In this document: in pieces, positions 32,211 to 40,430 of the stretch
How positions within the stretch are numbered: position 1 is the stretch's first letter
Layout of the letters: each line of letters starts with the position of its first letter
Origin: Pseudochelatococcus lubricantis
Lineage (GTDB): Bacteria > Pseudomonadota > Alphaproteobacteria > Rhizobiales > Beijerinckiaceae
NCBI RefSeq assembly: GCF_042432495.1
Contig: NZ_JBHLXC010000024.1
Span: forward strand, 62,001 to 126,000
Length of the DNA: 64,000 nucleotides
Reading direction: 5' to 3'
The notes under the pieces: generated by a model
What the model saw: only the letters and a program-made list of their open reading frames with translations
Told to the model about the DNA's origin: nothing
Databases searched by the model: none
Translations under genes and position numbers: made by a program

Positions 32211-32678
32211 ATGTTCCGCATCATCGCAACGGCCGGCCTCGCCCTTGCCCTGCTGTCGCCCTTGCCTGCGGCAGCGCAGGACAAGCCCGCCGTCGAAATC
32301 GTGTGGCCCCCGGCCGGATCGGTCGTCACGCTCGGAGAGGACACCGAAAAGGCGATTGGCGTCGTCGTCAGAAGCAACTTCGCGCTGCTCCCGGCCGGCC
32401 AGTGCGGTGACAACCGGCAATGTGGCCACGTGCACATGAAGATCGACCCGGACGGCGATACCTGCAACATTCCCGGCAGGCCCTACAACAGCATGAACAG
32501 CGACTTCGGCGGTGACCTCATCAAGGCACGTTTCGGCCATTGCCCGGACGCAACCGGCCAACACGTGATCGGCATCCTGCTCGCCGACGACCGCCATCGG
32601 CCCATCCTCGTGGACGGCAAGCCCGTGACGGCTCTGGTGAAGGTGATAACGAAACAGGCCGAGCCGGCGACCCGGTGA
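32211..32678 (+). CDS. Small secreted protein under TetR control
   Basis: The 155-residue protein has a Sec signal (MFRIIATAGLALALLSPLPA, AAAQ cleavage) and a periplasmic part with two Cys in QCGDNRQCGH and others in GDTCNIP and FGHCPDA. The motif CGHVHMKIDPDG is His/Met-rich and could bind a metal. I do not recognise the family. It starts at the ATG with TGGAGG upstream. The promoter contains a TetR operator, so expression is probably induced by a TetR ligand. Confidence 0.7.
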   Translation: MFRIIATAGLALALLSPLPAAAQDKPAVEIVWPPAGSVVTLGEDTEKAIGVVVRSNFALLPAGQCGDNRQCGHVHMKIDPDGDTCNIPGRPYNSMNSDFGGDLIKARFGHCPDATGQHVIGILLADDRHRPILVDGKPVTALVKVITKQAEPATR

Positions 32679-32962
32679 ACGCCGTGATTGTGAACATCGC
32701 GTTCGCCACCGACAGATGATGCCGCGCTTCCAGCCCCGCCCCGGCTGCGATTGACAAGAAAATCTAACGGATATGTAGAAATATTTATATGCGAGATTTT
32801 ACTGCCGCTATTTAGATAATAAAGACGGCTAACCGCGCTGCTTTGCATATCCGATACGCGCTATATACATGTATAAAGAGATTTTAGAAATAATGCAGAA
32901 AAAATCCCGGAGTATGGACAGAGCATCACTTGAGGGTTCTGGTCCCTTTTCCCTCATGCGAT
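32679..32962. other. AT-rich gap
   Basis: No gene is supported in this region. From about 32755 to 32920 it is strongly A/T-rich. Together with the following inverted repeat it fills the space between the secreted-protein gene and tRNA-Gly. Confidence 0.4.
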
Positions 32963-33013
32963 AAGGCGGCACGGCAAAGCCTCCACCCCGTTTCGGCGAT
33001 GCCGTGCCGCCTT
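32963..33013. repeat. 14-bp inverted repeat with a 23-nt loop
   Basis: The arms AAGGCGGCACGGCA and TGCCGTGCCGCCTT are perfect complements. No T-run follows, so it is not an ordinary terminator. It could be a dispersed REP-like element or part of a small RNA; the rest of the 32679-33189 gap holds no gene I can support. Confidence 0.6.
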
Positions 33014-33148
33014 CCCAGCCGGCCACGGTACCCGTCACGGACAGGAGCGACAACGACGCACCGACATGGCGAGAAGAGACGCGCCGATTCGCGTCACGTC
33101 GAGAGCCCCGAAACCCCTGCCAGCGCAATGACCCTCAAGGAATTCAGA

Positions 33149-33183
33149 CAAAAAGAAACCCGCCAACCGACTGAGTTAGCGGG
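33149..33183 (-). terminator. Intrinsic terminator of tRNA-Gly
   Basis: On the minus strand a 9-bp stem (CCCGCTAAC with GTTGGCGGG, one G-T pair) and a 7-nt loop are followed by TTTCTTTTTG. It lies just after the tRNA CCA end. Confidence 0.75.
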
Positions 33184-33189
33184 GATTTC

Positions 33190-33264
33190 TGGAGCGGGCG
33201 ATGGGAATCGAACCCACGACATACAGCTTGGGAAGCTGTCGTTCTACCACTGAACTACGCCCGC
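33190..33264 (-). tRNA. tRNA-Gly with anticodon CCC
   Basis: On the minus strand a complete cloverleaf begins GCGGGCG, has D-arm GTTCAGTGGTAGAAC, anticodon arm ACAGC-TTCCCAA-GCTGT (anticodon CCC), T arm GTGGGTTCGATTCCCA, acceptor CGCCCGC, discriminator T and encoded CCA. Length is 75 with CCA. Confidence 0.95.
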
Positions 33265-33355
33265 GACCGGCAGGATGCAGATTTGTCTGATACCGCCTTT
33301 TGCAGTGCTCGCCAAGGAAAATCGCACAGGCGGATGCGGGTGTCACCAAGCAAAT

Positions 33356-33381
33356 ACGGGAGCAGATTTCGCTGCTCCCGT
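33356..33381 (-). terminator. Hairpin terminator of the Cys-rich small gene
   Basis: The arms ACGGGAGCAG and CTGCTCCCGT form a perfect 10-bp stem with a 6-nt loop. On the minus strand ATTTGCTT follows. It lies 48 bp beyond the stop codon of the gene at 33429. Confidence 0.6.
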
Positions 33382-33428
33382 ACCACAAGTCATGAATGCG
33401 ACAGAAACGCGGATGGCCGTGCCTGTCG

Positions 33429-33638
33429 TCATGCGGCGCGAGCGGCGGCGCGCTGCGCGGTGAAGTGACCGCACCAGTCCTCAGCCGTCACGACGGGCCA
33501 AAGCGACTTGGCTTCCGAACCGGCCTGGGGCGCGGGCGGGTTGAAACGGCAGACGCCGGCTTCCGTCGCGGAGGCGGCGGCCGCCTGCTTCGTGGCGTCG
33601 TCGAAAAAGACGCAGTTCGTGCAGGAAGTCGTATTCAT
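33429..33638 (-). CDS. Small cysteine-rich protein, possible metal or redox site
   Basis: The 69-residue protein starts MNTTSCTNCVFFDDATKQAA, giving an N-terminal C-x2-C, then a CRFNPP segment and a C-terminal EDWCGHF. The four Cys could bind zinc or an iron-sulfur cluster. This compact pattern is a recurring conserved small protein type in Alphaproteobacteria, function unknown. The ATG at 33638 has GAGGAG upstream. A terminator follows the gene. Confidence 0.75.
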   Translation of the reverse strand: MNTTSCTNCVFFDDATKQAAAASATEAGVCRFNPPAPQAGSEAKSLWPVVTAEDWCGHFTAQRAAARAA

Positions 33639-34037
33639 CGTCGTTCTCCTCATTCTTTGAAACAGGTTCCGAAGGCAGCGGATGGAGGGTTTCGCCGCCT
33701 TGATTGAAATCACTATAAATTAGATTCATTCCAAAATGCAAGCAAAATATCGGCCGAAGATGTGAAATTCCGGACCCGCACGGCGGCGTCGGATAAAATC
33801 TGCATGTTTTTCATAGAGATATAAGGATTCGCATCGGACGAAGTTCTATTTCCCGAGTAGCCCTCCGGGCAGCTAGCTCGCGCGGGACCGGTCGATGCAC
33901 CGCGCATGCTGCCCTGTGCCTCCTTCAAGGGAAAGCCGATGCAAGCGGGTCGCCCCCTGCTTTTCCGGCAAGAGGGGCCCGGCGGTAGGCAGCGCGACCG
34001 AGACGGCCCAGGTAACCCGGCACCCCGATCAAGCCGC
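33639..34037. other. Intergenic region before the FtcR-like gene
   Basis: This 399-bp stretch holds the upstream region of the Cys-rich gene and nothing else that I can identify. Its base composition is a little lower in GC than the core. Confidence 0.4.
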
Positions 34038-34718
34038 TCAACCGATATAGGTGTAGCCGAGATACCGCTTTGCCTCGATCGGGTCATAGCCGAGACGTAT
34101 GCGCAGTTTCTTGCGCAACTTGCTCATATGTCCCTCGATGACGTTTTCCTCGACGTTCTCGTTGAAAATTCCATAGATCGCGTTGAATATCTGCGCCTTG
34201 CTGACACGCCTTCCGCGGTTGCGCACCAGATACTCCAGGATATGGCGCTCGCGGCGCGGCAGGATGAACTTTTCGCCGTTGATCTCCGGATCGCGCCCGT
34301 CGAAAAAAACCTGAATGCCCATGCGGCCCAGCTCGCTGTCGACACGCGCATTGATGCGCCTCCAGATCGCGTCGACACGCGCCAGAATCTCCCGCACGTG
34401 GATGGGTTTGCGGACGACATCGTCGATGCCGCCCTTGAACAGTTGCAGCGTCTGCTCAAGCGAACGGGTCTCGTTCATCGCGATGATGGGCGCGCGGCAA
34501 TGCGTCCGGATCATATCGGCACACGATACACGCTCGTCGAAATCACCAAGCAGGAAGCCCTGGACGCACTCCAGATCGGGGTCGGAAGTCGTGGACAGCC
34601 ACTCGCGAAAGTCCCCGGCGTTAAAGCCAAGCGATGGCAAGCCTTCGCGATCGAAACCCGCGACATAGCCATCCGTTACGATCTGCCGCTGATCAACAAC
34701 AACGTACATCACCGCCAC
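34038..34718 (-). CDS. ftcR: FtcR/Rem-type OmpR-family regulator of flagellar genes
   Basis: The 226-residue protein matches FtcR of Brucella and Rem of Sinorhizobium, which switch on flagellar genes. It has a receiver-like N-terminus (MAVMYVVVDQRQIVTDGYVA) and a winged-helix C-terminus (LPRRERHILEYLVRNRGRRV, then VIEGHMSKLRKKLRIRLGYD). The receiver lacks the phosphorylated Asp in the third strand (the region reads ECVQGFLLGDF), although the conserved Lys in VVRKP is kept. So it is probably not phosphorylated and is an orphan. No flagellar genes are nearby. The upstream 200 bp are almost pure A/T. Confidence 0.8.
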   Translation of the reverse strand: MAVMYVVVDQRQIVTDGYVAGFDREGLPSLGFNAGDFREWLSTTSDPDLECVQGFLLGDFDERVSCADMIRTHCRAPIIAMNETRSLEQTLQLFKGGIDDVVRKPIHVREILARVDAIWRRINARVDSELGRMGIQVFFDGRDPEINGEKFILPRRERHILEYLVRNRGRRVSKAQIFNAIYGIFNENVEENVIEGHMSKLRKKLRIRLGYDPIEAKRYLGYTYIG

Positions 34719-35074
34719 CTGAATCGTAAAATCCAGATCACCATAGCTTAAAAAAATAAATCATGGCAATATCTCGCAATAAACGAAAGTATAACTCAAT
34801 TATATTAAGCCGATAATTATGGTTAAATTATTTTATTTATTTGAATTTATATCAAAAAATATTTCTATTATATAATAATATGTATATTATATATAATAAT
34901 AGTTTTTATAAAATATTGATATATTTTAATAAAATAAATAAATATTTGATCGCATGGCGCGCCATCCCAATAGCGACCACCTTAACGTCGTCCCTGAAAA
35001 TATAATTACCAGCAGTTGCGCTTGACTATGGATTGTGCGGCGCAGCGATAAGTAAGATGGCGGCGCAACAAGTG
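34719..35074. other. Strongly AT-rich region upstream of ftcR
   Basis: This 356-bp stretch contains no gene. From 34740 to about 34960 it is composed mostly of A and T, with several 5-8 bp poly-A/T runs. It presumably holds the ftcR promoter, and its composition suggests local transfer or a curved, H-NS-like-bound DNA segment. Confidence 0.5.
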
Positions 35075-35905
35075 TTATCTGGGCTCTACACTTATTATGG
35101 GCCCCAGTCTCCTGTCCGTCAGGCCGCCCAGATCGTATGATAACGGGGCCCTGACGCTGCCATCGACTGACAGGCGCGAGACGGAACCATCGAGATAGAG
35201 GGCATCGGGGCAACGCAGTTCGTCGCGGAAGAGCCGGGCGAACTGGCCGAAGCTGATTCCCTGCCGGGAAATCGCCAGCACCACCGTGCCGTCCGCGCGC
35301 ACGCCGACGCCGTTGCGAATCTTGCGCGAGTCGCCGTCCGATTTGAACCGGGGATGAATGCGGCCACCCGTCACGAGCAGCGGGCCGGACTGCGTGGCGA
35401 CATCCGGCCTGATTCCACGCTTGAGGAAGGCCTGCGTCTCCGCAACGCCCGCCCTGCTGCCCCTGACAAAGAAAACGCCGTTCGGCTTCATATAGAAGTT
35501 GCCGGTGCCACGGCGGGTGTTGGCCGGGTGGCGCACCTGCCCCGCGCTGACGAAAAGCCCCACGGGCGACAGATTCTCCTCGAACATGCCGGCGTTCATC
35601 GTGATCAGGCCCCGCCTCCCCTGCCGCGCGAGTTCCCGCTCCAGCGCACCGAGCGAACCGTAGGGCGCGCCCTTGGAGTCGTCCCAGTGAAGGTCAATAC
35701 GGTAGCGCCGCAGGTCGATCTCGCAGACCGTGTGCCCCACGCCGGCGAACGAGACCTCCCTGCACATCTGCGCGCCTTCGCGCGAAACGGCGCCTGACGC
35801 ACAACACAAAGTGGCGACGCCCGCCAGCACGGCAGCCAGAAGGCGGCGCCCTGCCGCGCCCGCAACCGCCATGCGCCGCTTTCCCACAAGACTCCCGCTA
35901 TTCAC
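35075..35905 (-). CDS. Phosphodiester-glycosidase-like secreted protein
   Basis: The 276-residue protein starts at GTG 35905, behind the strong site GGGAGGGGGG, which gives a Sec signal VNSGSLVGKRRMAVAGAAGR followed by a hydrophobic core. The mature part fits the NAGPA/DUF2233 phosphodiester-glycosidase family: LITMNAGMFEENLSPVGLFV, TGNFYMKPNGVFFV, TQSGPLLVTGGRIHPRF, RNGVGVRADGTVVLAIS and CPDALYLDGSVSRL. Eukaryotic relatives cleave phosphodiester-linked GlcNAc; bacterial targets are unknown, perhaps cell-envelope polymers. No operon partner is evident. Confidence 0.82.
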   Translation of the reverse strand: MNSGSLVGKRRMAVAGAAGRRLLAAVLAGVATLCCASGAVSREGAQMCREVSFAGVGHTVCEIDLRRYRIDLHWDDSKGAPYGSLGALERELARQGRRGLITMNAGMFEENLSPVGLFVSAGQVRHPANTRRGTGNFYMKPNGVFFVRGSRAGVAETQAFLKRGIRPDVATQSGPLLVTGGRIHPRFKSDGDSRKIRNGVGVRADGTVVLAISRQGISFGQFARLFRDELRCPDALYLDGSVSRLSVDGSVRAPLSYDLGGLTDRRLGPIISVEPR

Positions 35906-36094
35906 AGCCCCCCTCCCGTTTCCGCAACTCCACAGACTCCACCGAACCGTCGTGGTATCAGGTCGGATATCACCTGCCGGGCCGGCCGGCAGCCCGGCGA
36001 TCATAGCGGAATCGCACCGCTCGGCTACCGACGCGGCAGTGGATAAGACGATCACACGCTCAATACCAGTTATTGACGAAACAGGGTCAATGGG

Positions 36095-36110
36095 GCACTA
36101 TATCTTGTGT
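36095..36110. promoter_or_regulatory. NrdR box upstream of nrdA
   Basis: The 16-mer GCACTATATCTTGTGT agrees with the NrdR consensus ACACWATATATWGTGT at 14 of 16 positions. It lies about 190 bp before the nrdA start. NrdR represses ribonucleotide reductase genes. NrdR boxes usually occur in pairs; I do not see a second clear one. Confidence 0.65.
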
Positions 36111-36301
36111 CTACGGCGCGATTTTATCTGCCGGTGCGGACCAGCGTTGAGCGTCCCGACAACAAGGTTTCATCCCCGGGCAGGATCGGGGCCAAGCTGA
36201 TCGATGCCCGTGCCGGAAAGCGGCGACGGGCGTCCGGTTGGCGGCATCCGCCTGTCATCACTTCTGAATTGCGATCCGAAGCTTCAAGCAGGAACAGGCC
36301 G

Positions 36302-39235
36302 ATGTCTCTGTCACCCGATAACCCCGCGTGGAAATCCGTCCCTGCCACCCTGCCCTCCGGCGCGCCGCATGCGGCGCAGGCAGGGACTGGCGGGGCGCTG
36401 GCATTCTCCGTCATCCGCCGCAATGGCTCGCTGTCGCCGTTCGATGCCTCCAAGATCGCGGTGGCTGTCACCAAGGCGTTCCTGGCGGTCGAGGGGAATC
36501 AGGCCGCCGCCTCTCGGCGCGTGCATGAGATCGTGGAGGAGCTGACGCAGCAGGTCGTCGTCGCCCTCACACGCCGTGTCGACGGCGAGCGCGCGATCCA
36601 TATCGAGGATATCCAGGATCAGGTGGAGCTGGCGCTGATGCGCGGCGGCCATCACAAGGTCGCGCGTGCTTATGTGCTCTATCGCGAAGAGCGGGCGAAG
36701 GAACGTGCAGCCAAGGCGAAGCTCGCCGGCGAGCCTACGGTCACGCTCAACGTGCGTTCCAGCGACGGCAGCCTTTCGCCGCTCGACGACAGGCGGCTTG
36801 CGCGCGTCATCGCCGATGCGTGCGGCGGCCTCGACGGCACCTCGGCCGAGACCGTGCTCGCGGAAACCCGGCGCAACCTCTACGACGGCATTTCCTCCGA
36901 CGAACTCGCGCTGGCGCAGATCATGGCGGCGCGCACCCTCGTCGAGACCGAACCGAACTATGCTTTCGTCTCCGCGCGCCTGCTGCTCGACAAGCTGCGC
37001 CGCGAGGCGCTGACCTACGTCCTCGGCAACGCCCGCGAGGCGGCCGATGCCGCGACCGGCGATCATTACGCCCCCTACTTCCCCGGCTTCATCGCCAAGG
37101 GCATCGCCGCCGAGCTGATCGAGCCGGAACTGGCCCGCTTCGACCTCGCGAGGCTTGCGGCGGCGCTGAAGCCGGAGCGTGACCGGCAGTTCCAGTTCCT
37201 GGGCCTGCAGACGCTTTACGACCGTTATTTCCTGCACGACCACGGCACGCGCTTCGAGCTGCCGCAGGCGTTCTTCATGCGCGTCGCCATGGGGCTGGCC
37301 CTGCGGGAAATCGACCGCGAGGAGAAGGCCATCGAGTTCTACGACCTGCTGTCGTCGTTCGACTTCATGGCCTCGACACCGACGCTGTTCAACGCCGGCA
37401 CCCTGCGTCCGCAACTGTCGTCGTGCTTCCTCACCACGGTGTCGGACGATCTCGAAGGCATTTTCAAGGCGATCAAGGACAACGCGCTGCTCGCCAAATA
37501 TTCGGGCGGCCTCGGCAATGACTGGACGAGGGTGCGCGGCCTCGGCGCCCACATCAAGGGCACCAACGGCAAGTCGCAGGGCGTCGTCCCGTTCCTGAAG
37601 GTGGCGAACGACACGGCGATTGCCGTCAACCAGGGTGGCAAGCGCAAGGGCGCGGTCTGCGCCTATCTGGAGACGTGGCACGTCGACATCGAGGAATTCC
37701 TCGACCTGCGCAAGAACACCGGCGACGACCGCCGCCGCACGCACGACATGAACACGTCGAACTGGATTCCGGACCTGTTCATGGAGCGCGTCGCCGGCGA
37801 CGGCCAGTGGACGCTGTTCTCGCCCGACGAGGTGCCGGACCTGCACGACCTCTACGGCGCTGCCTTCAGGACGGCCTACGAGAACTATGAGGCGAAGGCG
37901 GAGCGGGGCGACATCGCGGTGTTCCGCAAGGTGCGCGCGCTCGACCTGTGGCGCAAGATGCTGACCATGCTGTTCGAGACCGGCCATCCGTGGGTCACGT
38001 TCAAGGACCCGTGCAACCTGCGCTCGCCGCAGCAGCATGCCGGCGTCGTGCATTCGTCCAATCTCTGCACCGAGATCACGCTCAACACCTCCGCGACGGA
38101 AGTGGCTGTCTGCAATCTCGGCTCGATCAACCTCGTCAACCACATCGGCGAGAACGGCCTCGACCATGAGCATCTGGCGCGCACCACACGGGTGGCGATG
38201 CGCATGCTCGACAACGTGATCGACATCAACTTCTACACCATCCCGGAAGCGCGCCACTCCAACCTGCGCCACCGCCCTGTCGGCCTCGGGCTGATGGGTT
38301 TCCAGGACGCGCTGCAGCTCCTGCGCATTCCTTATGAGAGCGACGAAGCGGTGAACTTCGCCGACAAGAGCATGGAGGCGATCAGCTTCCACGCGATCAA
38401 GGCATCCTCCGATCTCGCCGCCGAGCGCGGGCGCTATGCCTCGTTCGAGGGGTCGCTGTGGTCGAAGGGCATCCTGCCGATCGATTCGATCGCCATTCTC
38501 GACGAGTCGCGCAACGGCACGCTTGAGATGGACCGCTCCACCAGCCTCGACTGGGACGGCCTGCGCGAGCAGGTGAAGCGCGTCGGCATGCGCAATTCCA
38601 ACACCATGGCGATAGCGCCCACCGCCACCATCTCCAACATCTGCGGCGTGGCGCAATCGATCGAGCCCGCCTACCAGAACCTCTATGTCAAATCGAACAT
38701 GTCGGGCGACTTCACCGTCGTGAACGCGCTGCTGGTGCGCGATCTCAAGGCGCGCGGCCTGTGGGACGAGGTGATGGTATCCGACCTCAAGTACTTCGAC
38801 GGCTCGCTCGGCCAGATCGACCGCGTCCCCGACGATCTCAAGGCGCTCTACGCCACGGCCTTCGAGATCGACTCGGCCTGGCTGGTCGAGGCCGCCTCGC
38901 GCCGCCAGAAGTGGATCGACCAGGCCCAGTCGCTGAACCTCTACATCGCCAACCCCTCGGGCAAGAAGCTCGACGAGCTTTACCGCCTCGCCTGGCGCAA
39001 GGGCCTCAAGACAACCTACTACCTGCGGTCGACCTCCGCCACGCATGTCGAGAAATCGACGCTCAAGGGAACGGACGGCAAGCTGAACGCGGTCGCTGTC
39101 GCGCCTGCGGCAGCCTCGCCCGCGCCGGTGACGCACGCCGTGGCCCCCGCCGGCGCCAACGACATCCGTCTTGACAGCGTGGCATCCGGCAAGGCTTGCC
39201 TGATCGACGATCCCGATTGCGAAGCCTGCCAGTAA
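36302..39235 (+). CDS. nrdA: Class I ribonucleotide reductase large subunit with two ATP cones
   Basis: The 977-residue protein reduces ribonucleotides to deoxyribonucleotides. Two ATP-cone domains occur in tandem: FSVIRRNGSLSPFDASKIAV and TLNVRSSDGSLSPLDDRRLA, each about 90 residues. The catalytic core has PTLFNAGTLRPQLSSCFL, SSNLCTEITL and AVCNLGSINL with the redox-active and radical cysteines. The C-terminus DDPDCEACQ has the CxxC that shuttles electrons. Two cones are more than E. coli NrdA has (one). The ATG at 36302 has an AGGAA site. It is 25 bp before nrdB. Confidence 0.95.
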   Translation: MSLSPDNPAWKSVPATLPSGAPHAAQAGTGGALAFSVIRRNGSLSPFDASKIAVAVTKAFLAVEGNQAAASRRVHEIVEELTQQVVVALTRRVDGERAIHIEDIQDQVELALMRGGHHKVARAYVLYREERAKERAAKAKLAGEPTVTLNVRSSDGSLSPLDDRRLARVIADACGGLDGTSAETVLAETRRNLYDGISSDELALAQIMAARTLVETEPNYAFVSARLLLDKLRREALTYVLGNAREAADAATGDHYAPYFPGFIAKGIAAELIEPELARFDLARLAAALKPERDRQFQFLGLQTLYDRYFLHDHGTRFELPQAFFMRVAMGLALREIDREEKAIEFYDLLSSFDFMASTPTLFNAGTLRPQLSSCFLTTVSDDLEGIFKAIKDNALLAKYSGGLGNDWTRVRGLGAHIKGTNGKSQGVVPFLKVANDTAIAVNQGGKRKGAVCAYLETWHVDIEEFLDLRKNTGDDRRRTHDMNTSNWIPDLFMERVAGDGQWTLFSPDEVPDLHDLYGAAFRTAYENYEAKAERGDIAVFRKVRALDLWRKMLTMLFETGHPWVTFKDPCNLRSPQQHAGVVHSSNLCTEITLNTSATEVAVCNLGSINLVNHIGENGLDHEHLARTTRVAMRMLDNVIDINFYTIPEARHSNLRHRPVGLGLMGFQDALQLLRIPYESDEAVNFADKSMEAISFHAIKASSDLAAERGRYASFEGSLWSKGILPIDSIAILDESRNGTLEMDRSTSLDWDGLREQVKRVGMRNSNTMAIAPTATISNICGVAQSIEPAYQNLYVKSNMSGDFTVVNALLVRDLKARGLWDEVMVSDLKYFDGSLGQIDRVPDDLKALYATAFEIDSAWLVEAASRRQKWIDQAQSLNLYIANPSGKKLDELYRLAWRKGLKTTYYLRSTSATHVEKSTLKGTDGKLNAVAVAPAAASPAPVTHAVAPAGANDIRLDSVASGKACLIDDPDCEACQ

Positions 39236-39260
39236 TCATCGGCAGATAAGGAAGAAGAAC

Positions 39261-40424
39261 ATGCTCGACTGGTCCGAACCGTCCTCCATCGCGCAAAAGG
39301 CGGCTGCCGCCGGTTTCGCCGCGGGCGTCGCGCCCGCGGCGGATACGGCCGGCGGGGACGCCACCGGTCTTGACGCCACCGGTCTTGGCGCCATCGACCG
39401 CAACGCGGCGCGTGTCACCGTCGACGACAAGGCGATGATCAACTGCCGCGCAGACGTCAACCAGCTCCTGCCGCTGAAGTATCACTGGGCCTGGGAGAAG
39501 TACCTCGCCGCCTGCAACAACCACTGGATGCCGACCGAGGTTTCCATGCAGGCCGACATCGCCCTGTGGAAGTCGCCCGACGGGCTCACCCCCGACGAGC
39601 GCCACGCGATCAAGCGTAACCTCGGCTTCTTCGCTGCCTCGGAAAGCCTTGTCGCCAACAACATCGTGCTGGCGATATACCGCCACCTGACCAACCCCGA
39701 ATGCCGGCAATACCTGCTGCGTCAGGCGTTCGAGGAGGCGGTACACACGCACACCTTCCAATACATCGTGGAAAGCCTCGGCCTCGACGAAGGCGAGCTG
39801 TTCAACATGTACCGCGAGGTGCCTTCCATCACCGACAAGGCGGCGTGGGCGCTCTCCTACACCCAGCATCTCGACGATCCGGAGTTCACCACCGGCACGC
39901 CGGAGAAGGATCAGGCGTTCCTGCGCGATCTCGTCGCCTTTTACGTGGTGTTCGAGGGCATGTGGTTTTACACCGGTTTCGCTCAGATCCTGTCGCTGGG
40001 ACGGCGCAACAAGATGGTCGGCGTCGCCGAGCAGTACCAGTACATCCTGCGCGACGAATCGATCCATCTGAACTTCGGTATCGACGTGATCAACCAGATC
40101 AAGGCCGAAAACCCGCATCTGTGGACTGACGCATTCCAGAAGGAAGTGCGCAATATGCTTGCGGAGGCCGCCGAACTTGAGGCGGGCTACGGCCGCGATA
40201 CCATGCCCCGCGGCTTCCTCGGCCTCAATGCCGGGCTGTGCGAGCAGTACATGCACTTCATCGCCAACCGCCGCTGCGCCCAGCTCGGCCTCGCGCCGGT
40301 GTTCGCCCCGGCCGAAAATCCGTTCCCGTGGATGTCGGAGGCGATGGACCTCAAGAAGGAGAAGAACTTCTTCGAGACCCGCGTCATCGAATATCAGAAC
40401 GGCGGCGCGCTGAGCTGGGATTGA
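39261..40424 (+). CDS. nrdB: Ribonucleotide reductase small subunit, class Ic-like (no radical tyrosine)
   Basis: The 387-residue R2 protein has the metal ligands E128 (ASESL), E159 and H162 (EAVHTHTF), E232 (FEGMWF), and E266 and H269 (RDESIHL). At the radical site, four residues after H162, it has F166 instead of the tyrosine (E. coli Tyr122), and the first ligand is Glu rather than Asp. Both features match class Ic R2 of Chlamydia, which uses a Mn(IV)/Fe(III) center instead of a tyrosyl radical. The residues are seen; the cofactor is inferred. Residues 12-50 form an Ala/Gly-rich N-terminal extension. Confidence 0.93.
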   Translation: MLDWSEPSSIAQKAAAAGFAAGVAPAADTAGGDATGLDATGLGAIDRNAARVTVDDKAMINCRADVNQLLPLKYHWAWEKYLAACNNHWMPTEVSMQADIALWKSPDGLTPDERHAIKRNLGFFAASESLVANNIVLAIYRHLTNPECRQYLLRQAFEEAVHTHTFQYIVESLGLDEGELFNMYREVPSITDKAAWALSYTQHLDDPEFTTGTPEKDQAFLRDLVAFYVVFEGMWFYTGFAQILSLGRRNKMVGVAEQYQYILRDESIHLNFGIDVINQIKAENPHLWTDAFQKEVRNMLAEAAELEAGYGRDTMPRGFLGLNAGLCEQYMHFIANRRCAQLGLAPVFAPAENPFPWMSEAMDLKKEKNFFETRVIEYQNGGALSWD

Positions 40425-40430
40425 TCCGGT

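Noticed and set aside
33149..33183. Phage attachment site at tRNA-Gly
   Set aside because: No second copy of the tRNA 3' end was seen nearby; the hairpin there is a plain terminator.
36060..36095. Second NrdR box
   Set aside because: The expected upstream position has only weak similarity (TACCAGTTATTGACGA).
36311..39136. Minus-strand open frame of about 940 codons opposite nrdA
   Set aside because: It is the mirror of the strong codon bias of nrdA and has no motif or plausible ribosome site.
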